From assembly GCF_039521325.1 (NCBI RefSeq), contig NZ_BAAACD010000007.1: 64,000 nucleotides of DNA; one strand, given 5' to 3'. Below are positions 16,896 to 26,086 of the stretch, in pieces (positions within the stretch are counted from its first letter, which is position 1; each line of letters begins with the position of its first letter). This stretch comes from Clostridium_X cadaveris. Its GTDB lineage: Bacteria; Bacillota; Clostridia; Clostridiales; Clostridiaceae. A program made the position numbers and the translations under genes. Under the pieces are notes generated by a model. The model made no database searches, was not told where the DNA came from, and was given only the letters and a program-made list of their open reading frames with translations.

Positions 16896-19022
16896 TTACA
16901 TCATCTCCTCATATCTATTCTTACGAACTAAAAGATATATCAAGATAGCTAGTAATATCAATGCTATTCCTGTAAACACAGTAAATCCTCCGCCTGTAAA
17001 GAATAATCCAAGTTGATAGATTATAAGTGAAATCACATAAGCAAATATACATAAATAACCTATTGCAAACCATGTCCATTTTCCATTGTTCATTTCACGT
17101 TTTATAGCCCCAATAGCTGCAAAGCAAGGTGCACATAAAAGATTGAATGTCAGGAATGAAAATGCTGATAATGTTGTAAAGTCTTTAGCCATCATAGACC
17201 AGTACTCTGCTCCATCTTCTGCAACTTCAGCAAAACCATAAAGAACACCAAAAGTATTTACTACATTTTCCTTAGCTACAAGTCCTGTAAATGTGGCAAC
17301 AGAAGATTGCCATGTTCCAAATCCAAGTGGCGCAAATATCGGAGCTATAAACTTACCTATATTCGCTAATAAACTTGTATTATTATCTTCTACCATAGTT
17401 AAAGCTCCATCCACAAAACCAAAGCCCTGTAAGAACCATAACACTATTGAGGATAGAAGTATTACTGTACCTGCACGTTTAATAAATGACCAGCCTCTCT
17501 CCCAAGTGCTTCTTAAAACGTTGTTTGCTGTAGGCATATGATAAGCTGGAAGTTCCATAACAAATGGGGCTGGCTTTCCTGCAAACATCTTTGTTTTCTT
17601 TAATAAAATACCTGATATTATAACTGCTGCAACTCCTACAAAGTATGCTACTGGTGCTACCCACCATGCTCCATCAAATAATGCTCCTGCAATAAGAGCT
17701 ACTATTGGCATCTTTGCTCCACAAGGTATGAAAGATGTAGTCATAATTGTCATACGTCTATCTCTTTCATGCTCTATAGTACGCGATGCCATTATTCCAG
17801 GTACAGAACATCCTGAACCTATAAGCATAGGAATAAAACTTTTACCTGAAAGTCCAAATTTACGGAAAATACGATCCATAATAAATGCTACACGAGTCAT
17901 ATATCCGCAATCTTCTAACATAGAAAGTAATAAGAACAATATAAGCATTTGAGGTACGAAACCAAGGACTGCTCCAACACCGCCAACTATTCCTTCAACT
18001 ACTAAACCTGTAAGCCATGGTTGTACTTCCGCACTTTCCATCCATGATTTTAGACCTCCCATAATCCATTCTCCAAATAAGGTGTCATTAGTCCAGTCTG
18101 TAACTAAAGTTCCTATAGTTGTAACAGAGATATAATAAACTAAAAACATAATTGCTGCAAAAACTGGTAAAGCCAACCATCTGTTAGTTACAAATCTATC
18201 TATCTTATCTGATTGAGTAAGATTATTTTTACATTTTTTTCTTACACATTGCCCTGTCAATTTACTTATATATGCATATCTTTGATTAGTAATTATACTT
18301 TCAGCATCATCATCCATCTCATTTTCACATTCTTTTATATGTTCCTCAATATGTGAAATAAGTTCATTTGAAAGTTTTAACTCATCAAGGACTTTTTCAT
18401 CTCTCTCAAATAATTTGATAGATAGCCATCTTAAATTTTTATCATTTATTGTATATTCTATAGATTCCTCTATATGTGCAATGGCATGTTCTACTGATCC
18501 ATTAAATACATGAGGAAGTTCAATTTTCTTTTTAAGCTTGGCCAATTTTACTGCCTTTTCTGCCACTTCTCTAGAACCTATACCCTTTAATGCAGAAGTC
18601 TCTACCACCTCACATCCAAGAGCTGCACCAAGTTTATTTAAATTTATTTCATCTCCATTTTTACGTACTATATCAATCATGTTTACAGCCATAACTACCG
18701 GAATACCTAGTTCTATAAGCTGAGTTGTAAGATATAGATTTCTCTCAATATTAGTTCCATCTACTATATTAATAATGACATCTGGTCTTTCATTTGTTAA
18801 ATAATTACGTGCAACAACTTCTTCCAAAGTATATGGAGACAAAGAATAAACTCCCGGTAAATCCTGAATTATAACATCATCATATCCTTTTAGTTTTCCT
18901 TCCTTTTTTTCTACTGTAACTCCAGGCCAATTCCCAACATACTGACTACTCCCAGTTAAATCATTAAACATGGTAGTCTTACCGCAGTTTGGATTACCTG
19001 CAAGTGCAATTTTTATACTCAT
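16896..19022 (-). CDS. feoB: ferrous iron transporter FeoB
   Basis: FeoB of 708 residues. The N-terminal G domain has G1 GNPNCGKTT, G3 DLPG and G4 NMID, followed by the helical GDI-like region. The membrane domain contains two Gate regions (LIGSGCSVPGIMASRTIE; FNLLCAPCFAAIGAIKREM). It imports Fe2+ across the cytoplasmic membrane. I start at the ATG after GGAGGGAAAT; the frame runs 84 bases further upstream into the leader, where a palindrome matching the divergent promoter lies. The operon order is feoA, feoA, feoB, the Cys-rich protein, DUF3793. Confidence 0.95.
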   Translation of the reverse strand: MSIKIALAGNPNCGKTTMFNDLTGSSQYVGNWPGVTVEKKEGKLKGYDDVIIQDLPGVYSLSPYTLEEVVARNYLTNERPDVIINIVDGTNIERNLYLTTQLIELGIPVVMAVNMIDIVRKNGDEINLNKLGAALGCEVVETSALKGIGSREVAEKAVKLAKLKKKIELPHVFNGSVEHAIAHIEESIEYTINDKNLRWLSIKLFERDEKVLDELKLSNELISHIEEHIKECENEMDDDAESIITNQRYAYISKLTGQCVRKKCKNNLTQSDKIDRFVTNRWLALPVFAAIMFLVYYISVTTIGTLVTDWTNDTLFGEWIMGGLKSWMESAEVQPWLTGLVVEGIVGGVGAVLGFVPQMLILFLLLSMLEDCGYMTRVAFIMDRIFRKFGLSGKSFIPMLIGSGCSVPGIMASRTIEHERDRRMTIMTTSFIPCGAKMPIVALIAGALFDGAWWVAPVAYFVGVAAVIISGILLKKTKMFAGKPAPFVMELPAYHMPTANNVLRSTWERGWSFIKRAGTVILLSSIVLWFLQGFGFVDGALTMVEDNNTSLLANIGKFIAPIFAPLGFGTWQSSVATFTGLVAKENVVNTFGVLYGFAEVAEDGAEYWSMMAKDFTTLSAFSFLTFNLLCAPCFAAIGAIKREMNNGKWTWFAIGYLCIFAYVISLIIYQLGLFFTGGGFTVFTGIALILLAILIYLLVRKNRYEEMM

Positions 19023-19036
19023 ATTTCCCTCCATCC

Positions 19037-19054
19037 AGTTAGCACAAACTAACC
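19037..19054. promoter_or_regulatory. metalloregulator-like palindrome before feoB
   Basis: AGTTAG-CACAAA-CTAACC, the same 6-6-6 architecture as the palindrome at 19578-19595, in the gap between the second feoA and feoB. A candidate DtxR-family operator for internal control of feoB. Confidence 0.6.
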
Positions 19055-19092
19055 TGCTTTTTAAAAAAATTAGCAGCTTAAACTGCCTTAAA

Positions 19093-19314
19093 TTAATTAA
19101 CTTCAATCATTTGGGCATCTGCTTTTCTTATTGAAAGCTCATATCCTCTTACATTTAACTCTATAGGATCTCCTAATGGTGCTACCTTTCTTACATAAAC
19201 TTCTGTTCCTTTTGTAAGTCCCATATCCATGATACGTCTTTTTACTGCTCCTTCTCCGTGAAGCTTTATTATAGTGGCTTTATAACCGACTTTCACATCT
19301 TTTAATGTATTCAT
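19093..19314 (-). CDS. feoA: FeoA family protein (second copy)
   Basis: Small SH3-like FeoA protein of 73 residues with the family core MDMGLTKGTEVYVRKVAPLGDP and the ending SIRKADAQMI. FeoA proteins assist or regulate FeoB in the cytoplasm. It is 13 bases downstream of another feoA and about 70 bases upstream of feoB; tandem feoA genes are common in clostridia. AGGAGAG precedes the ATG. Both copies are intact. Confidence 0.92.
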   Translation of the reverse strand: MNTLKDVKVGYKATIIKLHGEGAVKRRIMDMGLTKGTEVYVRKVAPLGDPIELNVRGYELSIRKADAQMIEVN

Positions 19315-19327
19315 AATTCTCTCTCCT

Positions 19328-19537
19328 TTATATCATGATTCTACTAGCCATTGTTCTATCTATTGCTATACGACTATTTTTTACAGATATAATCATATTG
19401 CCTCCAATCACAGAAACAATGGTAACCGATTCTCCAACAACAAAACCTAATTCCGATAAGTGCTGACGCACCTCATCCTTACCTGTTATTCTTTTTATAA
19501 TGTTATTTTCACCTATCCTAGCCATTGTTAAGGGCAT
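19328..19537 (-). CDS. feoA: FeoA family protein (first copy)
   Basis: FeoA-like protein of 69 residues with the core LSELGFVVGESVTIVSVIGGNMII and a C-terminal SRIAIDRTMASRIMI. It is the first gene of the feo operon and faces a divergent DtxR-family regulator across about 170 bases that hold two related palindromes. Its sequence is quite different from the second feoA, so the two probably have distinct roles beside FeoB. Confidence 0.9.
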   Translation of the reverse strand: MPLTMARIGENNIIKRITGKDEVRQHLSELGFVVGESVTIVSVIGGNMIISVKNSRIAIDRTMASRIMI

Positions 19538-19577
19538 TATGACTCCTCCCCTCTTAACAATTAATTTAATTCGCTCT

Positions 19578-19595
19578 AGTTAGCTTCAACTAACT
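19578..19595. promoter_or_regulatory. putative DtxR-family operator, feo/regulator divergent promoter
   Basis: Palindrome AGTTAG-CTTCAA-CTAACT with perfect 6-bp arms. A degenerate relative, AGTTTACTATCGCTAACT, lies at 19606-19623, and a close match precedes feoB. Placement between the iron transport operon and a metal-dependent regulator supports an operator. Confidence 0.65.
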
Positions 19596-19709
19596 CATTA
19601 ATTTAAGTTTACTATCGCTAACTTACTATGTCAAGAGGTTTTCTCATATTTATTGATAATTTGTGTAATCTATGTTAACCTATATAATAAATACTCGGAG
19701 GTGAGTAAT

Positions 19710-20087
19710 GTGAAAAGACAAGAATCTTTAGAAGATTATTTAGAGACTATTCTAGTTTTAAATAAATCTGGTGATGTACGTTCTATAGACATTGTAAACA
19801 AGATGGGTTTTTCTAAACCTAGTGTCAGTGTTGCTATGAAAAATCTACGAAATAAAGAACTAATAAATATGGATAACAATGGTTTTATAACACTTACGGA
19901 TGAAGGGAAAAATATTGCAGAAAATATTTATGAAAGACATACCATTATAACAAAGGCTCTTGTAGGTATAGGAGTTTCTGAAGAAATTGCTAGAGAAGAT
20001 GCCTGTCGCATAGAACATGATATAAGCGAAGAAACCTTTGAAAAACTTAAAGAACATATAAATAAAAGAGGAGCATCTACCTATTAA
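19710..20087 (+). CDS. DtxR/MntR-family metal-dependent regulator
   Basis: Regulator of 125 residues: an N-terminal winged helix (SLEDYLETIL, then recognition helix SKPSVSVAMKNLRNKELI) and a metal-binding dimerisation domain with ERHTIITKAL and EDACRIEHDIS (His/Glu/Cys metal ligands). There is no C-terminal SH3 domain, as in MntR. The start is GTG at 19710, after GGAGGTGAG. It is divergent from the feo operon and probably represses it when Fe2+ (or Mn2+) is plentiful. The metal cannot be told from sequence alone. Confidence 0.88.
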   Translation: MKRQESLEDYLETILVLNKSGDVRSIDIVNKMGFSKPSVSVAMKNLRNKELINMDNNGFITLTDEGKNIAENIYERHTIITKALVGIGVSEEIAREDACRIEHDISEETFEKLKEHINKRGASTY

Positions 20088-20201
20088 GGGTGAATGCTCC
20101 CTAATTTTGTTATATCTTTTTTAAATTATATATTGAGTAAATTTAATTGCTTATTTGTACTCTACAATTAAATTTACAAACTTTTCAGGAGATGGTAATA
20201 G

Positions 20202-20753
20202 TTGAAACAGTTGTTAGAATTATTTTTTACTTTCGCTAAAATAGGAACATTTACATTTGGAGGGGGATATGCTATGCTTCCTATGCTTCAAGAAGAAGTT
20301 GTAGACAAGCATCATTGGACTACTAATGATGACATTATGAATTATTTTGCTGTAGCTCAATGCACCCCTGGAATAATAGCTGTTAATACAGCAACTTTTA
20401 TAGGATTTTATCAGGCTGGTATTGCAGGTGCAGTATTTGCAACCTTTGGAATTGTATTTCCAAGCATAGTAATAATAAGTATAATTGCAGGATTACTTCA
20501 AAATTTCGCAACTCTTCCTGTTGTTGTACATGCCTTATCTGGAATTAGAGTTGCGGTATGTGTCTTGGTCCTTAATGCAGTAATAAAATTTTGGAAAAGC
20601 GGTGTTAAAGATTCTTTAGGTATCATAATATTTATACTTTCTCTAGGAGTCGCTTATTTTACTAACATCTCCACAGTTTTTATAGTAATCCTATCTGGAG
20701 CGTTAGGATTTATGGCTAAGCATATATCCTTTTTAAAGAAAGGAAGTAAATAA
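20202..20753 (+). CDS. chromate transporter family protein, N-terminal half type
   Basis: Short-chain CHR protein of 183 residues with about five membrane segments. CHR motifs: FGGGYAMLPMLQEE near residue 20 and CTPGIIAVNTATFIGF near 65. It starts with TTG after AGGAGATGG. The next gene encodes the second half and begins 3 bases after the stop, the usual two-gene arrangement that forms a heterodimer. Family members export chromate, but in organisms like this the natural anion is uncertain. Confidence 0.88.
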   Translation: MKQLLELFFTFAKIGTFTFGGGYAMLPMLQEEVVDKHHWTTNDDIMNYFAVAQCTPGIIAVNTATFIGFYQAGIAGAVFATFGIVFPSIVIISIIAGLLQNFATLPVVVHALSGIRVAVCVLVLNAVIKFWKSGVKDSLGIIIFILSLGVAYFTNISTVFIVILSGALGFMAKHISFLKKGSK

Positions 20754-20755
20754 TC

Positions 20756-21349
20756 ATGAAACTATTCTTTACATTATTTATAGAATTTTTTAAGACAGGT
20801 CTATTTGCCATTGGAGGCGGGCTTGCTACTATTCCCTTTCTTCAAGAGATAATTGAAAAATATGGATGGTTTACAACTGAATTTTTGACAGATATGATTG
20901 CAGTCTCTGAATCAACTCCTGGTCCCATAGGAGTAAATATGGCCACCTATGTTGGATTCATTACTGGACTAAAAGGCTATGGAATTATCGGAGCAATACT
21001 TGGTGCTTTAATAACCACAATAGGGCTTGTACTTCCAAGTTTGATTATAATATGTATAATCGCGCAGTTTCTAAAGAAATTTAAAGAAAGTGAGGTTGTT
21101 CAATCTGTATTTTATGGTTTAAGACCAGCAGTAACAGCTCTTATTGCATCAGCAGGATTAGGTATTTTTATGGTTACTTTATTTAGCTTAAATGCATTTA
21201 AATCCAGCGGTCAGATTTTAGATCTCTTCAAAATCCCCTATATATTATTATTTTGTATACTATTTTTTATATCAAAGAAATTTAAAAAACTTAGTCCAAT
21301 CATGCTTATAGTGTTTTCAGCAATAATTGGAGTTATATTTAAACTATAA
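20756..21349 (+). CDS. chromate transporter family protein, partner subunit
   Basis: Second short CHR protein of 197 residues with about six membrane segments. Motifs IGGGLATIPFLQE and STPGPIGVNMATYVG mirror those of its partner immediately upstream, indicating ancient duplication. Two bases separate the genes, so translation is probably coupled. The two likely work as a heterodimeric anion exporter. A bidirectional terminator follows. Confidence 0.88.
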   Translation: MKLFFTLFIEFFKTGLFAIGGGLATIPFLQEIIEKYGWFTTEFLTDMIAVSESTPGPIGVNMATYVGFITGLKGYGIIGAILGALITTIGLVLPSLIIICIIAQFLKKFKESEVVQSVFYGLRPAVTALIASAGLGIFMVTLFSLNAFKSSGQILDLFKIPYILLFCILFFISKKFKKLSPIMLIVFSAIIGVIFKL

Positions 21350-21370
21350 TATCATAAAATTTCATCTTCT

Positions 21371-21418
21371 AAAGAATCCTCATGAATGCTTCAATAAATC
21401 ATCCATAAAGGATTCTTT
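21371..21418. terminator. bidirectional terminator
   Basis: AAAGAATCCT / AGGATTCTTT arms with a 28-nt loop between convergent genes. Confidence 0.6.
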
Positions 21419-21421
21419 ATT

Positions 21422-22081
21422 CTACTTTCTCATAAAAAACATCCTATTATGTTGATCATACTCAGGAAAATAAATATCTACAAATTCTTCTTCTTTAAAA
21501 TACTTCTTAAAAAGCTCTCTCCACTGCTCCGTAGTTTGATTCCATAAGAGAAGTCCATCATCCAAAAGATTGTCATCTATAATCTTTACATTCCATTCTT
21601 TGATTTTTTCTTCAGTTATGTATGGATTTAATTTTATAAGAATCTTTCCATTTTCTTTAACAATTCTTCTAGCTTGTCTTAATAATTCCTCTCCATCCTC
21701 AGGTCTCAAATTATCAATGATATTTGATAGTATGATTCCATCATAACTTTCATAAGCTTTTGTCACAAGCTCTTCAATACTTCCAACTTTAAAATCATAA
21801 AATCCACATTTCATAAGCTTTGCTCTTTCTTTGGCAAGCTTTATAGCCTCTGTAGATAAATCCATTCCATGAAGATTTTCTACTCCTCTTAATGCACAAT
21901 AAAAAAGCATACTGCCATTGCCACATCCAAAATCAAATAATTTCTCTACTCCACTACTTATCCAATTAAGTCCTTTGTCTAAGTTAGGGTTTCCTATAAT
22001 TTTATTAGTAGGAATTGTTATTTCCAAGTTTTTATATATTTTATCCTCAACTTTAATGTACTTTTCATATTCATTCCCCAT
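21422..22081 (-). CDS. class I SAM-dependent methyltransferase
   Basis: Methyltransferase of 219 residues with motif I LFDFGCGNGSMLFYCAL, an acidic motif II (GMDLSTEAI) and motif IV region GIILSNIIDNLRPEDG. I start at the ATG giving MGNEYEKY, preceded by AAGGTGA; an upstream ATG 36 bases away lacks a site. It stands alone between terminators. The substrate is unknown; small molecules are likelier than nucleic acid given the size. Confidence 0.8.
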   Translation of the reverse strand: MGNEYEKYIKVEDKIYKNLEITIPTNKIIGNPNLDKGLNWISSGVEKLFDFGCGNGSMLFYCALRGVENLHGMDLSTEAIKLAKERAKLMKCGFYDFKVGSIEELVTKAYESYDGIILSNIIDNLRPEDGEELLRQARRIVKENGKILIKLNPYITEEKIKEWNVKIIDDNLLDDGLLLWNQTTEQWRELFKKYFKEEEFVDIYFPEYDQHNRMFFMRK

Positions 22082-22170
22082 AAATTCACCTTCATTTATA
22101 TATATTATAAATATCAATCATAAATTTATTGTACCATAATTTAAAATTATATTTTAAATATTCTATATAT

Positions 22171-22210
22171 AAAAAAGTTCATCATAAAGTTAATTTGCTT
22201 TATGATGAAC
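22171..22210 (-). terminator. terminator of the small ORF gene
   Basis: Perfect 13-bp stem GTTCATCATAAAG with its complement, 8-nt loop, T6 on the minus strand. Confidence 0.85.
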
Positions 22211-22256
22211 TCCATCAATTACTTTAAAAATACATTAAAGAATAAATAATATATTT

Positions 22257-22412
22257 TTAGAATCCCTTTTTCTTTGCTTCTATGCCACTTTCATTAAGTC
22301 CAGGTTCTTCAATTGTAGTATTAAGTTTGTTTTTTGCCCATTGATTTTGAGTTTTATTTCCATTAGCTAAAAAATTTTCTTTGGTGTAGGATTTACGATT
22401 TTTAGTATTCAT
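22257..22412 (-). CDS. small basic protein, DUF3787-like
   Basis: Coding frame of 51 residues with a very strong ribosome binding site (AAGGAGGAAAA) nine bases before ATG and a perfect terminator downstream. It is hydrophilic and rich in Asn and Lys, with NQWAKNKLNTTIEEPGLN then an AK-rich end. The pattern Trp-Ala, Thr, Pro, Ala-Lys recalls DUF3787, small clostridial proteins linked to sporulation, but the match is loose. No function is claimed. Confidence 0.7.
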   Translation of the reverse strand: MNTKNRKSYTKENFLANGNKTQNQWAKNKLNTTIEEPGLNESGIEAKKKGF

Positions 22413-22447
22413 GTGTATTTTCCTCCTTACATTCTCTATAACTATTT

Positions 22448-22651
22448 CTATTGAACTTTGTGTCCTGTGCTTTCAATACAACTTTTTATTGTTTCTGGAG
22501 TAGCAGGATTATTGTATGCAACTTCAACTGTTCCTCTTCCTATATCTACACATATCTTGTTTACTCCATCTATCTTTTCTAAGGCATTTTTGACTTGAGT
22601 CTTAACTGAAGAATTAAGCAAACCATTGATTTCATAATGTTCTCTTTCCAT
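22448..22651 (-). CDS. heavy-metal-associated (HMA) fold protein lacking CxxC
   Basis: HMA-like ferredoxin-fold protein of 67 residues. It keeps the pattern of copper chaperones: YEINGLLNSSVKTQVKNALEKIDGVNKICVDIGRGTVEVAY, split here as sheet, helix, sheet, with GHKV at the end. The metal-binding CxxC that should lie in the GLLNSS loop is absent. It probably does not bind Cu(I) in the usual way. I start at the internal ATG (MEREHYE), best spaced from AGGAG. It is 35 bases from the small gene downstream. Confidence 0.75.
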   Translation of the reverse strand: MEREHYEINGLLNSSVKTQVKNALEKIDGVNKICVDIGRGTVEVAYNNPATPETIKSCIESTGHKVQ

Positions 22652-22719
22652 ATCAAAAATCATCTCCTTATAAAGAATTTACATTACTAGTTTACCTCGA
22701 TAAACTTTTTTTATAGTAT

Positions 22720-22760
22720 AAAAAAACCCCCACAGGTGGCGAAATAAGTCACCTATGAGG
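22720..22760 (-). terminator. terminator of the SulP gene
   Basis: CCTCATAGGTG / CACCTGTGGGG stem on the minus strand followed by T7. Confidence 0.75.
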
Positions 22761-22804
22761 ATTATTTTAAATTATATTTTAATAGCTTGTACTATTTTTA
22801 TATA

Positions 22805-24490
22805 TTAATCCGTTACTATCATTTTAGGTATATTACGTTTAATAGCTTTTTCTCCTATAACATCTGCTTTAACAAAGGCTTCATCTATATTATCACAAAA
22901 ATTTTCTTCTCCGGTTTTTTCTATAAACCCTGATTTTCTCATAACTTCATATGGCAGCTCTCTAACACCAGAAAATATCAGAGTTATAGATTTTTTCTTA
23001 CATCTTTTCAGTAATTCCTCTAAAGAACGTAATGCTGTTATATCAATTGATGGCACGTTTCTCATGCTTAATATAACAATCTTTGTGGATGATGTAGCTG
23101 ATATACTCATAAATTCATCTACTGTAGCAAAAAACATAGGGCCTTCTATTTCAAATACTAATGTATGTTTAGGAATTGATTTTAATCTTAAGGGCTCCGA
23201 TTGGATCTCATCTTCCCAATCAGGTTTAAGCTCTATAACAGAAGATGTGTTTGACATTTTCTTCATTAAAAGCAATGCTGATAGTACAACCCCAATTTCT
23301 ACTGCAAATAATAAATCTACTAAAACACCTGAAAGAAATGTAACTATAAGTACAATAAAATCTGACTTTGGTGCATGCTTAGCCATGTAGCGAAACTCAT
23401 GAATATTACTCATATTATATGCTACCATGATAAGTATAGCTGATAAAGTAGGAATTGGAATATATCCTGCTAGAGGCATTAGTAATAATAAAATAAAAGT
23501 TACTACAACACTATGAACAATTCCTGCAATAGGTGTACGACCACCATTTTTAACCCCATTAGAAGCTCTAGCAACCGCTCCTGCTACAGGAACTGCACCA
23601 AAAAATCCACAAAATATATTTGCAATACCTTGTGCTACTAATTCTTGATTAGAGTTATGCTTTTCTCCCATTAATCCATCAGTTACAACACAAGCTAATA
23701 AAGATACTATTGCTATTAAAAATGCCAAAGTTACTGCTGATGGAATTAAAGCTTGAACTAATTCAAAACTGATTTCTGGCACTTGAAATTTCGGAAAATT
23801 CGATGGAATATTTCCATATACGCTTTTAATAGTTGCTACATCTAGATTTGCTGCCATTACTAATGGCGTTGTAATAAGTATCGCCGCTAAGGAATTTGGT
23901 ATCTTAGTTGTAATTTTAGGAATAATTATAAGTATAGCTATAGAAAGAAGTCCAATAGCTAATGTTGGTATATTTATTGTATCTATAACTTTGAAGTATG
24001 CTGCAAACTTATCCATAACCTTTACAGGTATTTCTTCCATGGTTAATCCGAAGAAACCTTTAATCTGTCCCGAAAAAATACCCATAGCAATAGCTGCTGT
24101 AAACCCTAAAGTAATAGTCTTTGGAATATACTTTAAAAGTTGTCCAAACTTAAAAAGTCCCATTATAATTAATATAATTCCTGCCATAATACTTGCAATG
24201 GCTAGTCCCACAAGTCCAAATTCTTCAATAATGGTAAATACAGTCATTACAGTTGCTGCTGTTGCCCCTCCAATGTTAACTTTACTTCCTCCAAAAAAGG
24301 ACACAAAGAATCCACCTATTATTGCAGAATATAGTCCTCTTTCAGGACTCATACCCGATGCAATAGCAAGTGCTACAGATAGTGGAAAAGCAATTACTGC
24401 AACAATGATTCCAGCTAGAATATCTTTAAAGAGCTGGTCTTTTGTATACTCCCTCATGCATCCCCACAGCTTAGGCCTAAAGTCATTCAT
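22805..24490 (-). CDS. SulP (SLC26) family anion transporter with STAS domain
   Basis: Transporter of 561 residues: about 10-14 membrane segments with the SulP signature around GMSPERGLYSAIIGGFFVSF, and a C-terminal cytoplasmic STAS domain (about residues 430-545) including VVILSM-like and SIDITALRSLEELLKRC. Family members move sulfate, bicarbonate or dicarboxylates. The strong GGAGGAG site precedes ATG. It is monocistronic. The sulfate or bicarbonate choice cannot be made from sequence. Confidence 0.9.
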   Translation of the reverse strand: MNDFRPKLWGCMREYTKDQLFKDILAGIIVAVIAFPLSVALAIASGMSPERGLYSAIIGGFFVSFFGGSKVNIGGATAATVMTVFTIIEEFGLVGLAIASIMAGIILIIMGLFKFGQLLKYIPKTITLGFTAAIAMGIFSGQIKGFFGLTMEEIPVKVMDKFAAYFKVIDTINIPTLAIGLLSIAILIIIPKITTKIPNSLAAILITTPLVMAANLDVATIKSVYGNIPSNFPKFQVPEISFELVQALIPSAVTLAFLIAIVSLLACVVTDGLMGEKHNSNQELVAQGIANIFCGFFGAVPVAGAVARASNGVKNGGRTPIAGIVHSVVVTFILLLLMPLAGYIPIPTLSAILIMVAYNMSNIHEFRYMAKHAPKSDFIVLIVTFLSGVLVDLLFAVEIGVVLSALLLMKKMSNTSSVIELKPDWEDEIQSEPLRLKSIPKHTLVFEIEGPMFFATVDEFMSISATSSTKIVILSMRNVPSIDITALRSLEELLKRCKKKSITLIFSGVRELPYEVMRKSGFIEKTGEENFCDNIDEAFVKADVIGEKAIKRNIPKMIVTD

Positions 24491-24697
24491 TTTTTCTCCT
24501 CCATAATTTATATATTAATGAAAATATAAAAGTAAGCATTTTCAATTTTAATCAGATTTTTCATACCACCATATATATTATAATATACCATATAAAATAC
24601 GTCTACATTAATTATGAACAAATTATGTCTTAACTATATAAATTGTAAATCTTTTTTCTAAAGCATTAAAATTTCATAATTTCATATAACAACAAAA

Positions 24698-24734
24698 AAA
24701 TCCTCATCTATGTTTTGCTCATAAATGAGGATTT
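24698..24734 (-). terminator. terminator of the Nudix operon
   Basis: AAATCCTCAT / ATGAGGATTT stem, T-run on the minus strand, right after the Nudix stop. Confidence 0.8.
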
Positions 24735-24736
24735 CT

Positions 24737-25195
24737 CTATAAATTCATTTTTTTAATAAAATCATTAATAAATTTTCGATGGCTTCCAACCATTTCTTCC
24801 GGAAGTTCCTTCAATGAAAAAAATCTAAGTTCAAGACCTTCTTCTTTATTTACTATCATTTCACCGTGATACTCGTGAGTATAATATACCATATTAACTA
24901 AATAAAACTCATCTTCATTAGGCAGCTTCTTATATAGTTCTTTGCCAGAATAAATATCAAGAAGTTGTAAGTTATTAATATATAGACCTGTTTCCTCATA
25001 GACTTCTCTTATTCCAGTCTCTTCTAGACTTTCTCCCATCTCCATTATTCCTCCTGGAAGACCCCAAATCTTATCTGGATATGTTCTTTTTTGAAGCAAT
25101 ACTTTATTTGTTTGATCTAAAATCAAAACTGAAGTTCCGTTCAAAATCACCGGCCTGTGTCCCATATATTTTCTTATATACTTTATATAATCCAT
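24737..25195 (-). CDS. Nudix hydrolase
   Basis: Protein of 152 residues with a complete Nudix box, GGIMEMGESLEETGIREVYE then ETGL, at about residues 48-71. It hydrolyses a nucleoside diphosphate-linked compound; the exact substrate is unknown. It begins 15 bases after the methyltransferase gene and shares its operon. AAGGTAAGAG precedes ATG. Confidence 0.9.
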   Translation of the reverse strand: MDYIKYIRKYMGHRPVILNGTSVLILDQTNKVLLQKRTYPDKIWGLPGGIMEMGESLEETGIREVYEETGLYINNLQLLDIYSGKELYKKLPNEDEFYLVNMVYYTHEYHGEMIVNKEEGLELRFFSLKELPEEMVGSHRKFINDFIKKMNL

Positions 25196-25210
25196 ATCTC
25201 TTACCTTTCA

Positions 25211-25999
25211 CTATTTATCTTCATTTTCCTTTTTTAAAATATCCAATGTATGTGCACTCGCTCCAAGTAAATCTGACCTTTCACAAGTCGACAAATGATA
25301 ATCAATAAAAAGCTTAAATGTTTCTTCATCCATATTATGAAGAATAGGACGCATATAGTTAGCTGGACCATCTGCAGCAATTAGCTTTATTCTTTTCACT
25401 GATGCAGCTTCATTTACTCTATTGATATCTTCAATCCTTACATAATCATATAAATCTTCTGGTTCTGATACAACATGAAAATCATCACTAACTTTACCTT
25501 TTTCAATAGATTCTTTGATATTATTTTCTTTGAAGCCATATGTTAATATGCTATATTCATTCATGCAATATGCTACTAATATAACTCCTCCAACCTTTGT
25601 CACTCTTTTAGCCTCTTTAAGAGCTTTTACCTTATCCTCAAAAGTATATAAGTGATACATAGGTCCAAATACTAAAGTCATATCAAAAGTATCGTCCTCA
25701 AATCTTGACAAATCTAATGCTGTACCTTGATAGGCCTTTACGGTGCTTCCCTTTGATTTTAAAACACCTAAATTATGCTTTACAAGCTCAACAGCTGTTA
25801 CATCATACCCTTCATTAGCTAACTCTACGGAATATCTTCCTGTCCCTGCTCCTACATCTAGGATTTTTGCCTTTTTATTGCCATTCAAATATTCATGAAT
25901 ATACTTCATAGAAGTTATATATTCAACTTTTCCGTGTCTTCTGGTTAATCTTTTATCTTCACAAAATTTATTATAGTATTTTTCTAATTCCATTGTCAT
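25211..25999 (-). CDS. class I SAM-dependent methyltransferase
   Basis: Methyltransferase of 262 residues with motif I ILDVGAGTGRYSVELANEG, acidic end of strand 2 (VTAVELV) and motif IV FDMTLVFGPMYHL. The layout resembles UbiE/small-molecule methyltransferases. It is first in a two-gene operon with a Nudix hydrolase 15 bases downstream. The substrate is not identifiable. Confidence 0.85.
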   Translation of the reverse strand: MTMELEKYYNKFCEDKRLTRRHGKVEYITSMKYIHEYLNGNKKAKILDVGAGTGRYSVELANEGYDVTAVELVKHNLGVLKSKGSTVKAYQGTALDLSRFEDDTFDMTLVFGPMYHLYTFEDKVKALKEAKRVTKVGGVILVAYCMNEYSILTYGFKENNIKESIEKGKVSDDFHVVSEPEDLYDYVRIEDINRVNEAASVKRIKLIAADGPANYMRPILHNMDEETFKLFIDYHLSTCERSDLLGASAHTLDILKKENEDK

Positions 26000-26086
26000 A
26001 TCTTTATGTTTCCCACCCTTTAAATTATGCTCTTTCTAAAACTATTATATCATGAGTTAAAATTTCTTTATATAATCTGTGTAAAA

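Noticed and set aside
19023..19106. A 28-residue N-terminal extension of FeoB
   Set aside because: The extension has no ribosome binding site and contains the palindromic operator; FeoB proteins begin right before the G1 motif, as at 19022.
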